The notes below the pieces were generated by a model. The model made no database searches, was not told the DNA's origin, and worked only from the letters and a program-made list of their open reading frames with translations. From Phascolarctobacterium sp. (GTDB lineage Bacteria > Bacillota > Negativicutes > Acidaminococcales > Acidaminococcaceae): a stretch of 64,000 nt of DNA. The stretch lies in contig NZ_JAUNOQ010000002.1 in assembly GCF_030531065.1 (NCBI RefSeq), forward strand, positions 63,953-127,952, written 5' to 3'. This document shows, piece by piece, positions 16,548-25,630 of the stretch. Position 1 is the stretch's first letter. Every line of letters starts with the position of its first letter. Made by a program: the position numbers and the translations under genes.

Positions 16548-16616
16548 TAAAGCGAGCCGATTCCGTCAGGATTTTTTCCTAACTACTGCTGCACTGTAAT
16601 TTTGCTTACATAAGCG

Positions 16617-16648
16617 CAAAAAGGACTGCGCCCTAAGGCATCAGTCCT
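16617..16648 (-). terminator. Terminator after metY
   Basis: On the minus strand AGGACTG pairs with CAGTCCT around a GC-rich loop and is followed by TTTTT. It is about 25 nt past the metY stop. Confidence 0.8.
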
Positions 16649-16673
16649 AAAAATAATTTACATACTCCAGCGT

Positions 16674-17960
16674 TTACTCTATTGTCGCTAACGCCTGCGC
16701 CAAATCGGCGATAATATCGTCTTTATCCTCCAAGCCGCAGGAAATACGCACCAGTCCTGCCGGTATCCCAGCCGCAGCCAGCTGCTCGTCCGTCAACTGA
16801 CGGTGAGTCGACGTCGCCGGATTCAGGCAGCAGGTACGGGCGTCGGCCACATGGGTTTCGATAGCCGCCACCTGCAGCCGCTTCATAAAAGCTTCCGCCG
16901 CCGAACGTCCGCCCTTTAAATTAAAGGAAACTACGCCGCAGCCGCCATTGCCCAAATATTTCTGCGCCAAAGCGTAATATTTATTGGAGGGCAGGCCGGG
17001 ATAATTAACATATTCCACCTGCGGCTGCTTTTCCAAAAATTCGGCCACGGCCTGCCCGTTCTCCACATGGCGCGGCATGCGCACATGCAGCGATTCCAAG
17101 CCCAAATTCAGGATAAAGGCGCTTTGCGGCGATTGGCTGCAGCCAAAATCGCGCATCAGCTGCGCCGTAGCCTTCGTAATAAACGCGCCTTCCCTGCCAA
17201 ATTTTTCGGCATAGGTAATGCCGTGGTAGGAGGCGTCGGGACTGCATAGGCCGGGGAACTTTTCAGCGTGCGCCAGCCAGTCGAACTTGCCGCCGTCCAC
17301 TAACGCGCCGCCGACGCAGGAGCCGTGCCCGTCCATATACTTAGTGGTGGAATGCGTAACGATATCCGCGCCCCATTCGATAGGACGGCAATTAACAGGC
17401 GTGGGGAAGGTATTGTCCACAATCAGCGGTACGCCGTGCTGATGCGCAGCTTTGGCAAATTTTTCGATATCCAGAACCGTCAGCGCCGGATTGGCAATGG
17501 TTTCGCCAAAAACAGCCTTAGTATTATCCTGAAAGGCCGCGTCCAGCTCCGCCTGCGTGCAATCGGGACTGAGAAAAGTAGCCGTCACGCCCATCTTCGC
17601 CATAGTAACCGCTATCAAATTAAAAGTACCGCCGTAAATCGACGACGACGCTACAATGTGCCCGCCGTTTTCGCAGATATTAAAAAGCGCGAAGAAATTA
17701 GCCGCCTGCCCCGACGAGGTCAGCATGGCCGCCGTGCCACCCTCCAGTTCGGCGATTTTAGCCGCCACAAAATCACAGGTAGGATTTTGCAGGCGGGAAT
17801 AAAAATAGCCGCTGGCCTCCAAATCGAACAGCTTGCCCATGGCCTCGCTGGTGTCGTATTTAAAAGTAGTGGATTGAATAATGGGAATCTGACGCGGCTC
17901 GCCGTTACCCGGCCTGTAGCCTGCCTGGATGCATTTGGTATTGAGATTGACATTGCTCAT
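16674..17960 (-). CDS. metY: O-acetylhomoserine sulfhydrylase (Cys/Met metabolism PLP enzyme)
   Basis: This 428-residue PLP enzyme has the size of O-acetylhomoserine aminocarboxypropyltransferases (about 430) rather than cystathionine synthases (about 380-400). The PLP-Lys region is THSTTKYMDGHGSCVGG; other blocks are GGTAAMLTSSGQAANFFA and VDNTFPTPVNCRP. It makes homocysteine directly from O-acetylhomoserine and sulfide. It lies 29 nt downstream of metA under the same T-box. The acetyl-type MetA next door supports the substrate. Confidence 0.93.
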   Translation of the reverse strand: MSNVNLNTKCIQAGYRPGNGEPRQIPIIQSTTFKYDTSEAMGKLFDLEASGYFYSRLQNPTCDFVAAKIAELEGGTAAMLTSSGQAANFFALFNICENGGHIVASSSIYGGTFNLIAVTMAKMGVTATFLSPDCTQAELDAAFQDNTKAVFGETIANPALTVLDIEKFAKAAHQHGVPLIVDNTFPTPVNCRPIEWGADIVTHSTTKYMDGHGSCVGGALVDGGKFDWLAHAEKFPGLCSPDASYHGITYAEKFGREGAFITKATAQLMRDFGCSQSPQSAFILNLGLESLHVRMPRHVENGQAVAEFLEKQPQVEYVNYPGLPSNKYYALAQKYLGNGGCGVVSFNLKGGRSAAEAFMKRLQVAAIETHVADARTCCLNPATSTHRQLTDEQLAAAGIPAGLVRISCGLEDKDDIIADLAQALATIE

Positions 17961-17989
17961 GATTTCGTTCCCTCCGTTATGATAATTGC

Positions 17990-18994
17990 TTATTTTTTGA
18001 TGTCCGCGCCCAACTGCTGCAGCTGCAGCAAAATCCTGTTATACTCGTTCAGCGCCTTATTCAGCTTATCGCCATTGGCTGGAGCCAGCTGCGTCAAATC
18101 ATAAGGCGTATCCTGATAAACGATGTTCAGCCAATTCATATAAAACAGATGCGCATAGCTGCGCCATTTAAACACCGGCTGCTGCGTCGTATCGTTATCG
18201 GGAAAATAGTATTCCGGGATAGCGATGGGCAGGCCTTTTTTCTTATCGCGATAATATTCGTCCGCCAGCGTATAACGGTCGTACTCAAAATGTCCCAGCA
18301 CAAAAATCCGGCGCAAATCTTTAGTCGCGCAGATATTGATGCCGTTTTCTACCGAACGCGATAATACCTGCAAAGCCTTGCAGGCGTCGATAGCGTCGTC
18401 GTCCACCGCCGTATGCCGCGACTGGGGAATAAAATACCGGTCGTCAAAGCCGCGCAGCAGGGGATGGTTGCGCACCGTCAGCCCATAAGGGAAAATACCG
18501 AACATTTTGGCCGGAAGCACAGTCTTGTTGACGCCATAATAATGGTATAACGCCGCCTGTGCGCCCCAGCATAATGTCATAGTAGAATAACAGTGAAACT
18601 CTGCCCAATCCAAATAGGCGACAATTTCCTGCCAGTAATCCACGTTCTCAAACGCGTAGGTTTCTACCGGCGCGCCCGTCATCAAAAAAGCGTCGTAATA
18701 ACGGTTCTTGACGTCCTTAAACTCTAAATAGGCCCTGTCCAGATAGGAATTATCCGTATGGGTGGTTTCACGGCTTACTGTGCGGCAGAAATCCACCTCA
18801 ATCTGCAAGGGCGAATTGCCCAGCAGGCGCAGCAGCTGAATTTCCGTGGGCTTTTTTAGCGGCATCAAATTAAGAATGCACACCTTCAGCGGACGCACGC
18901 GCTGGTTGTTAGCACGTTCCTCCGTCATGGTAAAAATTCCTTCCTCCTGCAGTTGCACAATGGCCGCTAAATTATCGTTGACTTTAATCGGCAT
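17990..18994 (-). CDS. metA: Homoserine O-acetyltransferase (MetA family, Glu111 type)
   Basis: This 334-residue MetA-family acyltransferase carries Cys142 (TLCWGA) as nucleophile and the GHFEYDRYTL block with the catalytic His and Glu. Residue 111 is Glu in the block MTGAPVETYAFENVDYW; in studied MetA enzymes Glu111 marks acetyl-CoA use and Gly marks succinyl-CoA. So, despite the usual name homoserine O-succinyltransferase, acetyl transfer is expected (established knowledge applied to this sequence). It is about 25-30 residues longer than E. coli MetA at the C-terminus. It is the first gene after the T-box. Confidence 0.92.
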   Translation of the reverse strand: MPIKVNDNLAAIVQLQEEGIFTMTEERANNQRVRPLKVCILNLMPLKKPTEIQLLRLLGNSPLQIEVDFCRTVSRETTHTDNSYLDRAYLEFKDVKNRYYDAFLMTGAPVETYAFENVDYWQEIVAYLDWAEFHCYSTMTLCWGAQAALYHYYGVNKTVLPAKMFGIFPYGLTVRNHPLLRGFDDRYFIPQSRHTAVDDDAIDACKALQVLSRSVENGINICATKDLRRIFVLGHFEYDRYTLADEYYRDKKKGLPIAIPEYYFPDNDTTQQPVFKWRSYAHLFYMNWLNIVYQDTPYDLTQLAPANGDKLNKALNEYNRILLQLQQLGADIKK

Positions 18995-19074
18995 AACAGT
19001 TCCTCCTCCCGGCGGCGCGCCTGCCTGCGCGCCTTTATTTTACAACGCCTTTACAGGAACCGTCACGAGGCAAT

Positions 19075-19372
19075 AAAAAAGCTTCCGTTCCTGTAATACA
19101 TACAGGGACGAAAGCGTAAATTCCGTGATACCACCCTATTTCGTCCATACGTCGCCGCATGAACCTCTTCAAGTACGCAGGGATTGGCTACCCTTTAATA
19201 CTCCAGCGCTGTAACGGGCGCTCCCGGACGGCCTAAATGCGTACATCTCAGCCCATCGACTCCAAGACCATCTTCAATGAAACCATCTGCTCCCCCTTGC
19301 ACCACAGCGGAGGCTCTCTGCGCCAGACTCGCCCATCTACTCTTCTCTTCATAGTCCAAATATTAAGCTATG
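19075..19372 (-). promoter_or_regulatory. T-box leader, methionine type, of metA-metY
   Basis: The minus strand holds the T-box core GGGTGGTATCACGG (19123-19136), which lets uncharged tRNA pair through TGG. A terminator stem follows: GCTTTCGTCCCTGTA with TACAGGAACGGAAGC, then TTTTTT (19075-19116). Upstream is a stem I region with an AGAGAGCC block. The triplet ATG in GAAGATGGTC (19266-19275) is the best specifier candidate, fitting methionine. Low charged tRNA-Met would prevent termination and switch on metA-metY. Confidence 0.88.
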
Positions 19373-19378
19373 TGCTAG

Positions 19379-19407
19379 ATGATACAACACTAAACGCGCC
19401 GCGTCAA
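19379..19407 (-). promoter_or_regulatory. Promoter of the metA T-box transcript
   Basis: On the minus strand TTGACG (19402-19407), 17 nt, TATCAT (19379-19384), just upstream of the T-box leader. Confidence 0.6.
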
Positions 19408-19477
19408 CAAAATTTGCAAAATTTTACAGCAGCCAATTTTATGCCGCGCCGAATGTAAATAATATTACACAGCGCTC

Positions 19478-20797
19478 CTAATCCTGCCGCTCATAAGCGT
19501 TCAGCTTCCAGCACAGCATCGTCAGCCCGCCCAAAAGCCAAAAGAGCAGACCCATCTGCGTATTGAAATAGACGTGATCCGTCAAGCCGCCTACGGCAAT
19601 GCCCACCGTCGCCAGCACATAGCCGCGCCCCATAGCGCGCAGCCACAGGCCGCGCCCTCGGAACGCCAGGCGCCAGCCCGTGCGCAGAAAGACGCCCCAC
19701 CACACCAGCAGGAAGGCAAACAGCCCGTGCCAGCCCAGCTCGGCTAAAACATTTAGGAAAATATTATGGCAATGGTACATGATGACGCTGGTATCCGCAA
19801 GATAATAATTATATTCAGGATACACGAAGCGATAGCCGTACCACCCCACGCCCCAGGGAAATTTCTCAATAATCCATTTTGTACTTTTCAGATAAGCCAG
19901 GCGCAGCGCCGCCGACGTATCCTCGCCGCTGCTAATGGACGATAAGCGGTGCAGCACTGTCTGCCCGCCCAAGGCCAGGACTGCCGCCCCGCCCGCCAGC
20001 ACCGGCACAAAGGCCTTGCGGCAGAACAGCACGCAGAAGGCCAGCAGCACGGCGGCGCAGGCCAACCAGTTGCCGCGACTGTAGGTATATAACAAGCAGA
20101 CAGACGCCAAAACGCCCGTGAATAAAAATGCCAGCCGCCAGCGCCTGCTGCCCTTCGCCGCCTGAAAGAAAGCGGCGGCATAAGCAATCACCAGCACCAG
20201 ATACCCTGCTAAGATATTGGGGTTCACCAGCGTGGAATAAACGCGCACCTTCAAATCGGGAAACTGCGCCGGGTCCGACCACACGCCGTCGCCGGCAATC
20301 CCCAGAATTTTCTGGGCGATGCCCACGCTACTGACCACAACCGATACCGCAAGGAAAGCTCCAATCAGCTGCAAAGGCCGCGGCAAAGCGCAGAAGCGCT
20401 GCCAGCAGCCCCGCCAACCGGCAGCATACGCCTGCTTCTGCTCCGCGCCGCCAAAGACCTGCGGCCGCAGCCAGCCGTACCGCAGCAACACAAATAATAG
20501 CGCTCCGTACTGCCCCGCCACGTACACATAATTCCACGAGGAAATAAACCTGTCGCGCGAAAAATGCAGGGACAGCCAGCCTATAGCCAGCAGCAGATAC
20601 AGCGCTCCCTGCTGCCATTTTTGCAACACGCAGGGCTGCCGCCGTCCCTTGACCGCCGCCGTCAGCAGCGCCGCCAAAAAGGTTACGGCCACACAGCAGG
20701 CGGTAAATTCCTGATGCAAAGGAATCACCGCCACTGTAAACAGCAGCATATAATATATTTTTGTATCGAGATAATCTGCAATCCTTTGTAAATTCAT
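19478..20797 (-). CDS. O-antigen ligase/polymerase-like membrane protein
   Basis: This 439-residue protein has about ten hydrophobic segments and the Wzy_C/O-antigen ligase pattern: VRVYSTLVNPNILAGYLVLV, TYSRGNWLA and a large loop before WHGLFAFLLVW. Such proteins join or polymerise lipid-linked glycans at the outer side of the inner membrane, fitting a diderm. The ATG at 20797 is preferred over an upstream TTG that would extend it by 13 residues; its ribosome site is weak. It follows folC by 45 nt and may share its transcript. The acceptor glycan is unknown. Confidence 0.8.
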   Translation of the reverse strand: MNLQRIADYLDTKIYYMLLFTVAVIPLHQEFTACCVAVTFLAALLTAAVKGRRQPCVLQKWQQGALYLLLAIGWLSLHFSRDRFISSWNYVYVAGQYGALLFVLLRYGWLRPQVFGGAEQKQAYAAGWRGCWQRFCALPRPLQLIGAFLAVSVVVSSVGIAQKILGIAGDGVWSDPAQFPDLKVRVYSTLVNPNILAGYLVLVIAYAAAFFQAAKGSRRWRLAFLFTGVLASVCLLYTYSRGNWLACAAVLLAFCVLFCRKAFVPVLAGGAAVLALGGQTVLHRLSSISSGEDTSAALRLAYLKSTKWIIEKFPWGVGWYGYRFVYPEYNYYLADTSVIMYHCHNIFLNVLAELGWHGLFAFLLVWWGVFLRTGWRLAFRGRGLWLRAMGRGYVLATVGIAVGGLTDHVYFNTQMGLLFWLLGGLTMLCWKLNAYERQD

Positions 20798-20842
20798 ACC
20801 GCTACCTACCGGCGCTCTGCGCCCAGTCCAGCCCAAACGATT

Positions 20843-22147
20843 TTAATGCAGCCGCTGCCGTTCCGCCAACAGCAGCTTTTTAAATTCGCCCACCAGATAC
20901 AGGCTGCCGCAAACGCAAACCACGCCGTGCTCGCCAGCGGCCTGCAAGGCTTGGCCGTAAGCCTGCGCCAAATCGTCAACCGGCACGGCGTTGGGTCCGA
21001 CAAGCTTAGCCAAATCTGCCGCTTCTGCCGCGCGCGCGCCCTGGTCGGCGCGCACCGTGTAAACGACGTCGTCTTGATGAATCAGCGTCTTGATAACGCC
21101 GCTCATGTCTTTGTCGCCCATCATGCCGAAAACAAAGCATACCCTTTGCCCCGGATAATACTTATCCAAGGCCTTGCGCAGCGCTTCCGCGCCATTGGGA
21201 TTATGCGCGCCGTCCAAAATAATGTCCGGCTGCTGCGAGATGCGCTCCAAGCGCCCCGGCCACACGGTATTGGCCGCGCCCAAATGCAGCGCCAGCTCGT
21301 TAATGCGGTCGTCCTGCTTGGACACCAGCTTAGCCGCCACGATAGCTACGCTGCTGTTTTTAATCTGATGCTCGCCCGGCAGCTTAATCTCGTAATCTGA
21401 GCTGTACACATCTCCAGCGTGCAGCGTAAATTTTTGTCCTGCCATAGAGCTGCTGACTTCCTCGCCATAAAAGGCTTTGCCGTACAAATATACTGGAGCA
21501 TTTTTAAACATGGCAAAGCTTACTATCGGACCTAAAGCTTCGTTCCCCTCCGCCGCCGTCACCACGGGCACGTTTTCCTTAATAATGCCCGCCTTCTGCA
21601 TGGCGATGCGCTCCACCGTCTTGCCGCAGCGATCCGTATGGTCCAGCGCCACGTTGGTAATAACCGATACCACCGGCGTAATGACGTTCGTAGAATCCCA
21701 CAGGCCGCCCATGCCGACCTCGATGACCGCGTAATCCACCTTTTGCAGATAAAAATATAGGAACGCCGCCGCCGTCAGCACTTCAAATTGCGTAGGCTGC
21801 TGGCAGACGCCCTTTTTCACCACGCTCTCGGCGGCAACCTTGACAGCGCTGATAACCGTCGCAAAATCCTCGTCGCTGATGTCCTGCCCGTTCAGGTTGA
21901 TACGCTCGTTATATTTCACCAGATGGGGCGAAGTAAATTTGCCCACCTTTAAATTGGCGGCCAGTAAAATATTGGCAATCATACTTGACACGGAGCCCTT
22001 GCCGTTGGTGCCGGTAACGTGTACCGTTTTAAGCTTCTGTTCCGGGTTATCCAGCTCCCGCAGCAGTCCTTCGATGCGCTCCATGCCCAGCTGAATGCCG
22101 AACTTGCCCAACCCGTCCAAATACGCCAGGCTTTCAGTGTAATTCAT
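20843..22147 (-). CDS. folC: Bifunctional folylpolyglutamate/dihydrofolate synthase
   Basis: This 434-residue Mur-ligase-type enzyme has the folate synthase signature HVTGTNGKGSVSSMIANIL, SPHLVKYNERI, EVGMGGLWDSTNV and ILDGAHNPNGAEALRKAL. It adds glutamate to dihydropteroate or tetrahydrofolate. It is downstream of valS, with a perfect GC palindrome in the 50-nt gap, so it may be partly co-transcribed with valS. Start ATG with GGAGG. Confidence 0.95.
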   Translation of the reverse strand: MNYTESLAYLDGLGKFGIQLGMERIEGLLRELDNPEQKLKTVHVTGTNGKGSVSSMIANILLAANLKVGKFTSPHLVKYNERINLNGQDISDEDFATVISAVKVAAESVVKKGVCQQPTQFEVLTAAAFLYFYLQKVDYAVIEVGMGGLWDSTNVITPVVSVITNVALDHTDRCGKTVERIAMQKAGIIKENVPVVTAAEGNEALGPIVSFAMFKNAPVYLYGKAFYGEEVSSSMAGQKFTLHAGDVYSSDYEIKLPGEHQIKNSSVAIVAAKLVSKQDDRINELALHLGAANTVWPGRLERISQQPDIILDGAHNPNGAEALRKALDKYYPGQRVCFVFGMMGDKDMSGVIKTLIHQDDVVYTVRADQGARAAEAADLAKLVGPNAVPVDDLAQAYGQALQAAGEHGVVCVCGSLYLVGEFKKLLLAERQRLH

Positions 22148-22170
22148 AATAACCTCCGTAATATAAGAAA

Positions 22171-22190
22171 GCCTCCCCCGCGGGGGAGGC
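22171..22190 (-). terminator. Perfect palindrome between valS and folC (attenuator/terminator)
   Basis: A 20-bp perfect inverted repeat, GCCTCCCCCG followed by CGGGGGAGGC, is followed on the minus strand by TTTCTTATAT. It can act in either direction; with folC starting 24 nt later it may only attenuate. Confidence 0.6.
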
Positions 22191-22197
22191 TAAAATG

Positions 22198-24852
22198 TTA
22201 CAGCGTAGCGAGATAAGCTAAACGCTCGTTGATAGCGGCCTTCTTGCCGTTCAGCTCGTCAGCCTTAGCCTTCTCCTTGGCGATAACGGCCTCCGGAGCC
22301 TTAGCCAGGAAGCCCGCGTTGCCCAGCTTGCCCTCCACGCGGCTCAGCTCCTTAGCGATAACGGCCAGCTCCTTCTGCAGGCGCTGGTTTTCCTTTTCCA
22401 CATCGATCAGCCCGGCTAAAGGCAGGTAAACCTCGATACCGGCAACAACGGCGGCCATAGCGTTTTCCGGCTTAGCCGCAGTATCGTCCAGCACCGTCAG
22501 CTCGCTGATAGCACCCATCAGGTGCACATAATTGGCGTTAGCCTCCACGCCGGCCTTCAAATCGCCCGCCACCAGCATAATTGCCGGCACCTTCTTTCCT
22601 GGCGGCACATTAACCTCGGCGCGCATATTGCGGACAGCCTTAATGCTTTCCATAATCGCGCCCATCAAGCGCTCGGCCTCGTCGTCGATTAAAGCGGGGT
22701 CGGCCTCCGGCCACTTGGAAATCATAATGCTTTCAGCCTCGTGCGGCAGGCATTGGTAAATTTCCTCCGTGATAAACGGCATATAGGGATGCAGCAACTG
22801 CATAGCGCTCGTCAGCACCTTAGCCAGCACGTGCTGCGCCGTAGCGCGTTCAGCGGCATTTTCTTTATTATACAGGCGCGGCTTAGCCAGCTCTATGTAC
22901 CAGTCGCATACCTCGCCCCAGATGAAGTCGTAAATCATGCGGCCTGCTTCGCCCAGCTCGAATTTTTCCAGCATTTCTGTAACGCCCTTGGCGGTATGCT
23001 GCAGGCGGGACAAGATCCACTTGTCGGCCAACGTATAGGGAGCCAGCTCGGCCTTGGGGTCGTAGCCTTCAATATTCATCAGTGCAAAGCGGGAAGCGTT
23101 CCAAATCTTATTGGCAAAATTGCGGGTAGCCTCCACGCGCTCCCAGTAGAAGCGCATATCGTTGCCCGGCGTATTGCCGGTAATCAGCATAAAGCGCAGG
23201 GTATCCGCGCCATATTTATCGATAACCTCCAGCGGGTCGATGCCGTTGCCTAGGGATTTAGACATTTTGCGACCCAGGCTGTCGCGTACCAGACCGTGGA
23301 TAAAGACCTTCCCAAAGGGCACGTCCTGCATAAATTCCATACCCATAATCAGCATACGCGCTACCCAAAAGAAAATAATATCGTAGCCGGTAACTAACAC
23401 GCTGGTGGGATAGAACTGCTTTAAGAGCGGCGTCTTATCGGGCCAGCCCATCGTGGAGAAAGGCCACAGAGCGCTGCTGAACCAGGTGTCCAGCGCGTCC
23501 TCGTCCTGATGAATGTGAGTGCTGCCGCACTTGGGGCAGGCGGTCAAATCGGTACGACTGGCGCTCATTTCGCCGCAGTCGTCGCAGTACCAAACGGGGA
23601 TACGATGCCCCCACCAAATCTGACGGGAAATGCACCAATCGCGGATATTATCCATCCAGCCGGTATAGGTTTTAGTAAAGCGTTCGGGCACAAATTGCGT
23701 GCGCCCGTCCTCCACGCAATCCACAGCAGCCTTTACCAAAGGCTCCATCTTGACGAACCATTGAGTGGAAACCAAAGGCTCCACAACGCAGCCGCAGCGC
23801 TGGCAATGGCCTACGGCATGGGAATGCTCCTCAATCTTCACCAAATAGCCCTGTTTCTTCAAATCGGCGACGATATTTTTGCGGCACTCCTCGCGGGTCT
23901 GACCTGCGTACTTGCCGGCCTCGTCAGTCATTTTGCCGTCCATACCGATAACGACGATACTGGGCAGATTGTGACGAATGCCCATCTCATAGTCGTTGGG
24001 GTCGTGGGACGGAGTAATCTTTACTGCGCCGGTACCAAATTGCAAATCAACATAGCTGTCGGCAATAATAGGAATGATGCGGTCGGTAGTAGGCAAACGC
24101 AAGGTTTTGCCCACCAGCTTGCCGTAACGCGGGTCCTCGGGGTTGACGGCCACGGCCGTATCGCCGGGAATCGTTTCCGGACGGGTGGTAGCGATGGTCA
24201 GATAGGTGCCTTCTTCCTCCACAACGGGGTAACGCACATACCATAAATGACCGGGATCGTCCTTATGCTCTACCTCGATATCGCTCAAAGCGGTATTGCA
24301 GTTTACGCACCAGTTAGTAATGCGCGTGCCTTTATAAATCAGGCCCTTTTCAAACAGCGTGCAGAAAACCTCGCGCACGGCGCGGGAGCAGCCCTCGTCC
24401 ATAGTGAAGCGCTTGCGCTCCCAATCGCAGGAAACGCCCAAATGCTTCAGCTGGTTGATGATACGGTCGCCGTACTGCTCCTTCCAAGCCCAAACGCGCT
24501 TTAAAAATTCCTCGCGGCCCAAATCGTAACGGGTCTTGCCCTCTTCCTTCTTAATTACTTCCTCTACCTTAATCTGCGTAGCCAGACCGGCATGGTCGTA
24601 GCCGGGCATCCACAGAGTGTTGTGCCCCATCATGCGGTGCCAGCGAATCAGAATATCCTGCAAAGTATTATCCAACGCATGGCCCATATGCAGCTGGCCG
24701 GTAATATTCGGCGGCGGAATAACGATACTAAAGGCCTTATTGCCTTCCTCTACCTCGGCGTGAAAATAACGGTGCTCCTCCCAAAATTTATACCACTTCT
24801 TCTCTACGGAAGCAGGGTCGTATACCTTAGGGATGTTGTGTTCTTCAGACAT
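22198..24852 (-). CDS. valS: Valyl-tRNA synthetase
   Basis: This 884-residue class I synthetase has the HIGH motif as PNITGQLHMGHAL, the KMSKS motif as GRKMSKSLGNGIDP, the editing-domain block TTRPETIPGDTAVAVNPED, and the C-terminal coiled coil rich in Glu/Lys typical of ValRS. Length is normal. A T-box leader precedes it, agreeing with a tRNA-regulated synthetase. Start ATG with GGAGGA. Confidence 0.98.
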   Translation of the reverse strand: MSEEHNIPKVYDPASVEKKWYKFWEEHRYFHAEVEEGNKAFSIVIPPPNITGQLHMGHALDNTLQDILIRWHRMMGHNTLWMPGYDHAGLATQIKVEEVIKKEEGKTRYDLGREEFLKRVWAWKEQYGDRIINQLKHLGVSCDWERKRFTMDEGCSRAVREVFCTLFEKGLIYKGTRITNWCVNCNTALSDIEVEHKDDPGHLWYVRYPVVEEEGTYLTIATTRPETIPGDTAVAVNPEDPRYGKLVGKTLRLPTTDRIIPIIADSYVDLQFGTGAVKITPSHDPNDYEMGIRHNLPSIVVIGMDGKMTDEAGKYAGQTREECRKNIVADLKKQGYLVKIEEHSHAVGHCQRCGCVVEPLVSTQWFVKMEPLVKAAVDCVEDGRTQFVPERFTKTYTGWMDNIRDWCISRQIWWGHRIPVWYCDDCGEMSASRTDLTACPKCGSTHIHQDEDALDTWFSSALWPFSTMGWPDKTPLLKQFYPTSVLVTGYDIIFFWVARMLIMGMEFMQDVPFGKVFIHGLVRDSLGRKMSKSLGNGIDPLEVIDKYGADTLRFMLITGNTPGNDMRFYWERVEATRNFANKIWNASRFALMNIEGYDPKAELAPYTLADKWILSRLQHTAKGVTEMLEKFELGEAGRMIYDFIWGEVCDWYIELAKPRLYNKENAAERATAQHVLAKVLTSAMQLLHPYMPFITEEIYQCLPHEAESIMISKWPEADPALIDDEAERLMGAIMESIKAVRNMRAEVNVPPGKKVPAIMLVAGDLKAGVEANANYVHLMGAISELTVLDDTAAKPENAMAAVVAGIEVYLPLAGLIDVEKENQRLQKELAVIAKELSRVEGKLGNAGFLAKAPEAVIAKEKAKADELNGKKAAINERLAYLATL

Positions 24853-24915
24853 GAAAAATCCTCCTTACAAAAGCGGCGGCTGCTAAAGCAAGCAGACTGC
24901 GACCGCTTTAAATGC

Positions 24916-25170
24916 TAAAAAATAATCGCCCCATCCGTAAGGGACAGGGCGAAAAGCTTCGTGGTACCACCTATCTTCCCTGTAAATATATACAGGGCGC
25001 TCAAAGCGCGTAACGTGCGCCGACGGCTCTGCCTACTGGCTTTCAGCAAAGCGGCTCCCGGACTACAATTTTTACACCGCCGCAGCAGCTTGCACCACCC
25101 GCTGCCTCTCTGACCCGGCTGACGGTAAAAATCCTTCCGTTCCTTGCCTGTGAATATATAAATTTTATAC
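24916..25170 (-). promoter_or_regulatory. T-box leader of valS
   Basis: The minus strand holds AGGTGGTACCACGAAGC (T-box core, 24956-24972) followed by a terminator stem (TCGCCC at one arm, GGGCGA at the other, 24926-24952) and a T-rich run. The upstream stem I region has GTCAGAGAGGCAGCGGG and an apparent specifier segment TTGTAGTCCGG; GTA or GTC, both valine codons, fit. Which one is read cannot be fixed by eye. Confidence 0.87.
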
Positions 25171-25175
25171 ATTAT

Positions 25176-25204
25176 ATCTTAGCAAGTTCGGGAGCAGGTG
25201 TCAA
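25176..25204 (-). promoter_or_regulatory. Promoter of the valS T-box transcript
   Basis: On the minus strand TTGACA (25199-25204), 17 nt, TAAGAT (25176-25181). A TATAAT lies 5 nt further downstream but at 22-nt spacing. Confidence 0.55.
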
Positions 25205-25247
25205 CAATTTTATGCACTAGCGGCAGAAAATCTCCGCTTAAACAAGC

Positions 25248-25412
25248 TCAAGCCTGCATGTGCGGCGTCTCCTCGGCCACAAAATTTAAAACGGTCATCA
25301 CCGCTTGAGATACGCGGCTTTCCGAGCCGTCCAAACAGGCAACGCCAAAGAACACAGCCGCCGCCAGCAGCAAAAACATCACATCGTCCATATGTCTTTT
25401 TATCAATTCCAT
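25248..25412 (-). CDS. Small predicted membrane protein (54 aa)
   Basis: This 54-residue frame starts at an ATG with GAGGAAATGAGGCG upstream and reads MELIKRHMDDVMFLLLAAAV and onward; one hydrophobic helix spans about residues 11-27. The rest is amphipathic and ends with HMQA. It lies alone between valS and the OFA transporter on the same strand. I do not recognise a family. A TTGAAT/TATACT promoter-like pair with 15-nt spacing lies upstream. It could be a real small membrane protein or a chance frame; the good ribosome site and hydrophobic segment favour real. Confidence 0.5.
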   Translation of the reverse strand: MELIKRHMDDVMFLLLAAAVFFGVACLDGSESRVSQAVMTVLNFVAEETPHMQA

Positions 25413-25558
25413 GCTATCGCCTCATTTCCTCAAATTTACTGTTAAGTATAATGAAGCAAAATTAAATTCAACTGAACTCAAAGCCCGGTACCGGCAGTGG
25501 GACGGGACCGGGCAGCGGCGCAATTAAATTTAGCTTAACACTTCACACTTCTCCATAC

Positions 25559-25604
25559 AAAAAGCCTTCGAGCCCTCCGGTTTTCCGGAACGCTCGAAGG
25601 CTTT
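25559..25604 (-). terminator. Terminator after the OFA transporter
   Basis: AAAGCCTTCGAG (25561-25572) pairs with CTCGAAGGCTTT (25593-25604); on the minus strand it is followed by TTTTT. The stem is nearly symmetrical, so it may work on both strands. Confidence 0.8.
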
Positions 25605-25630
25605 TGACATCCTCGCTCCCCTATAAATTT

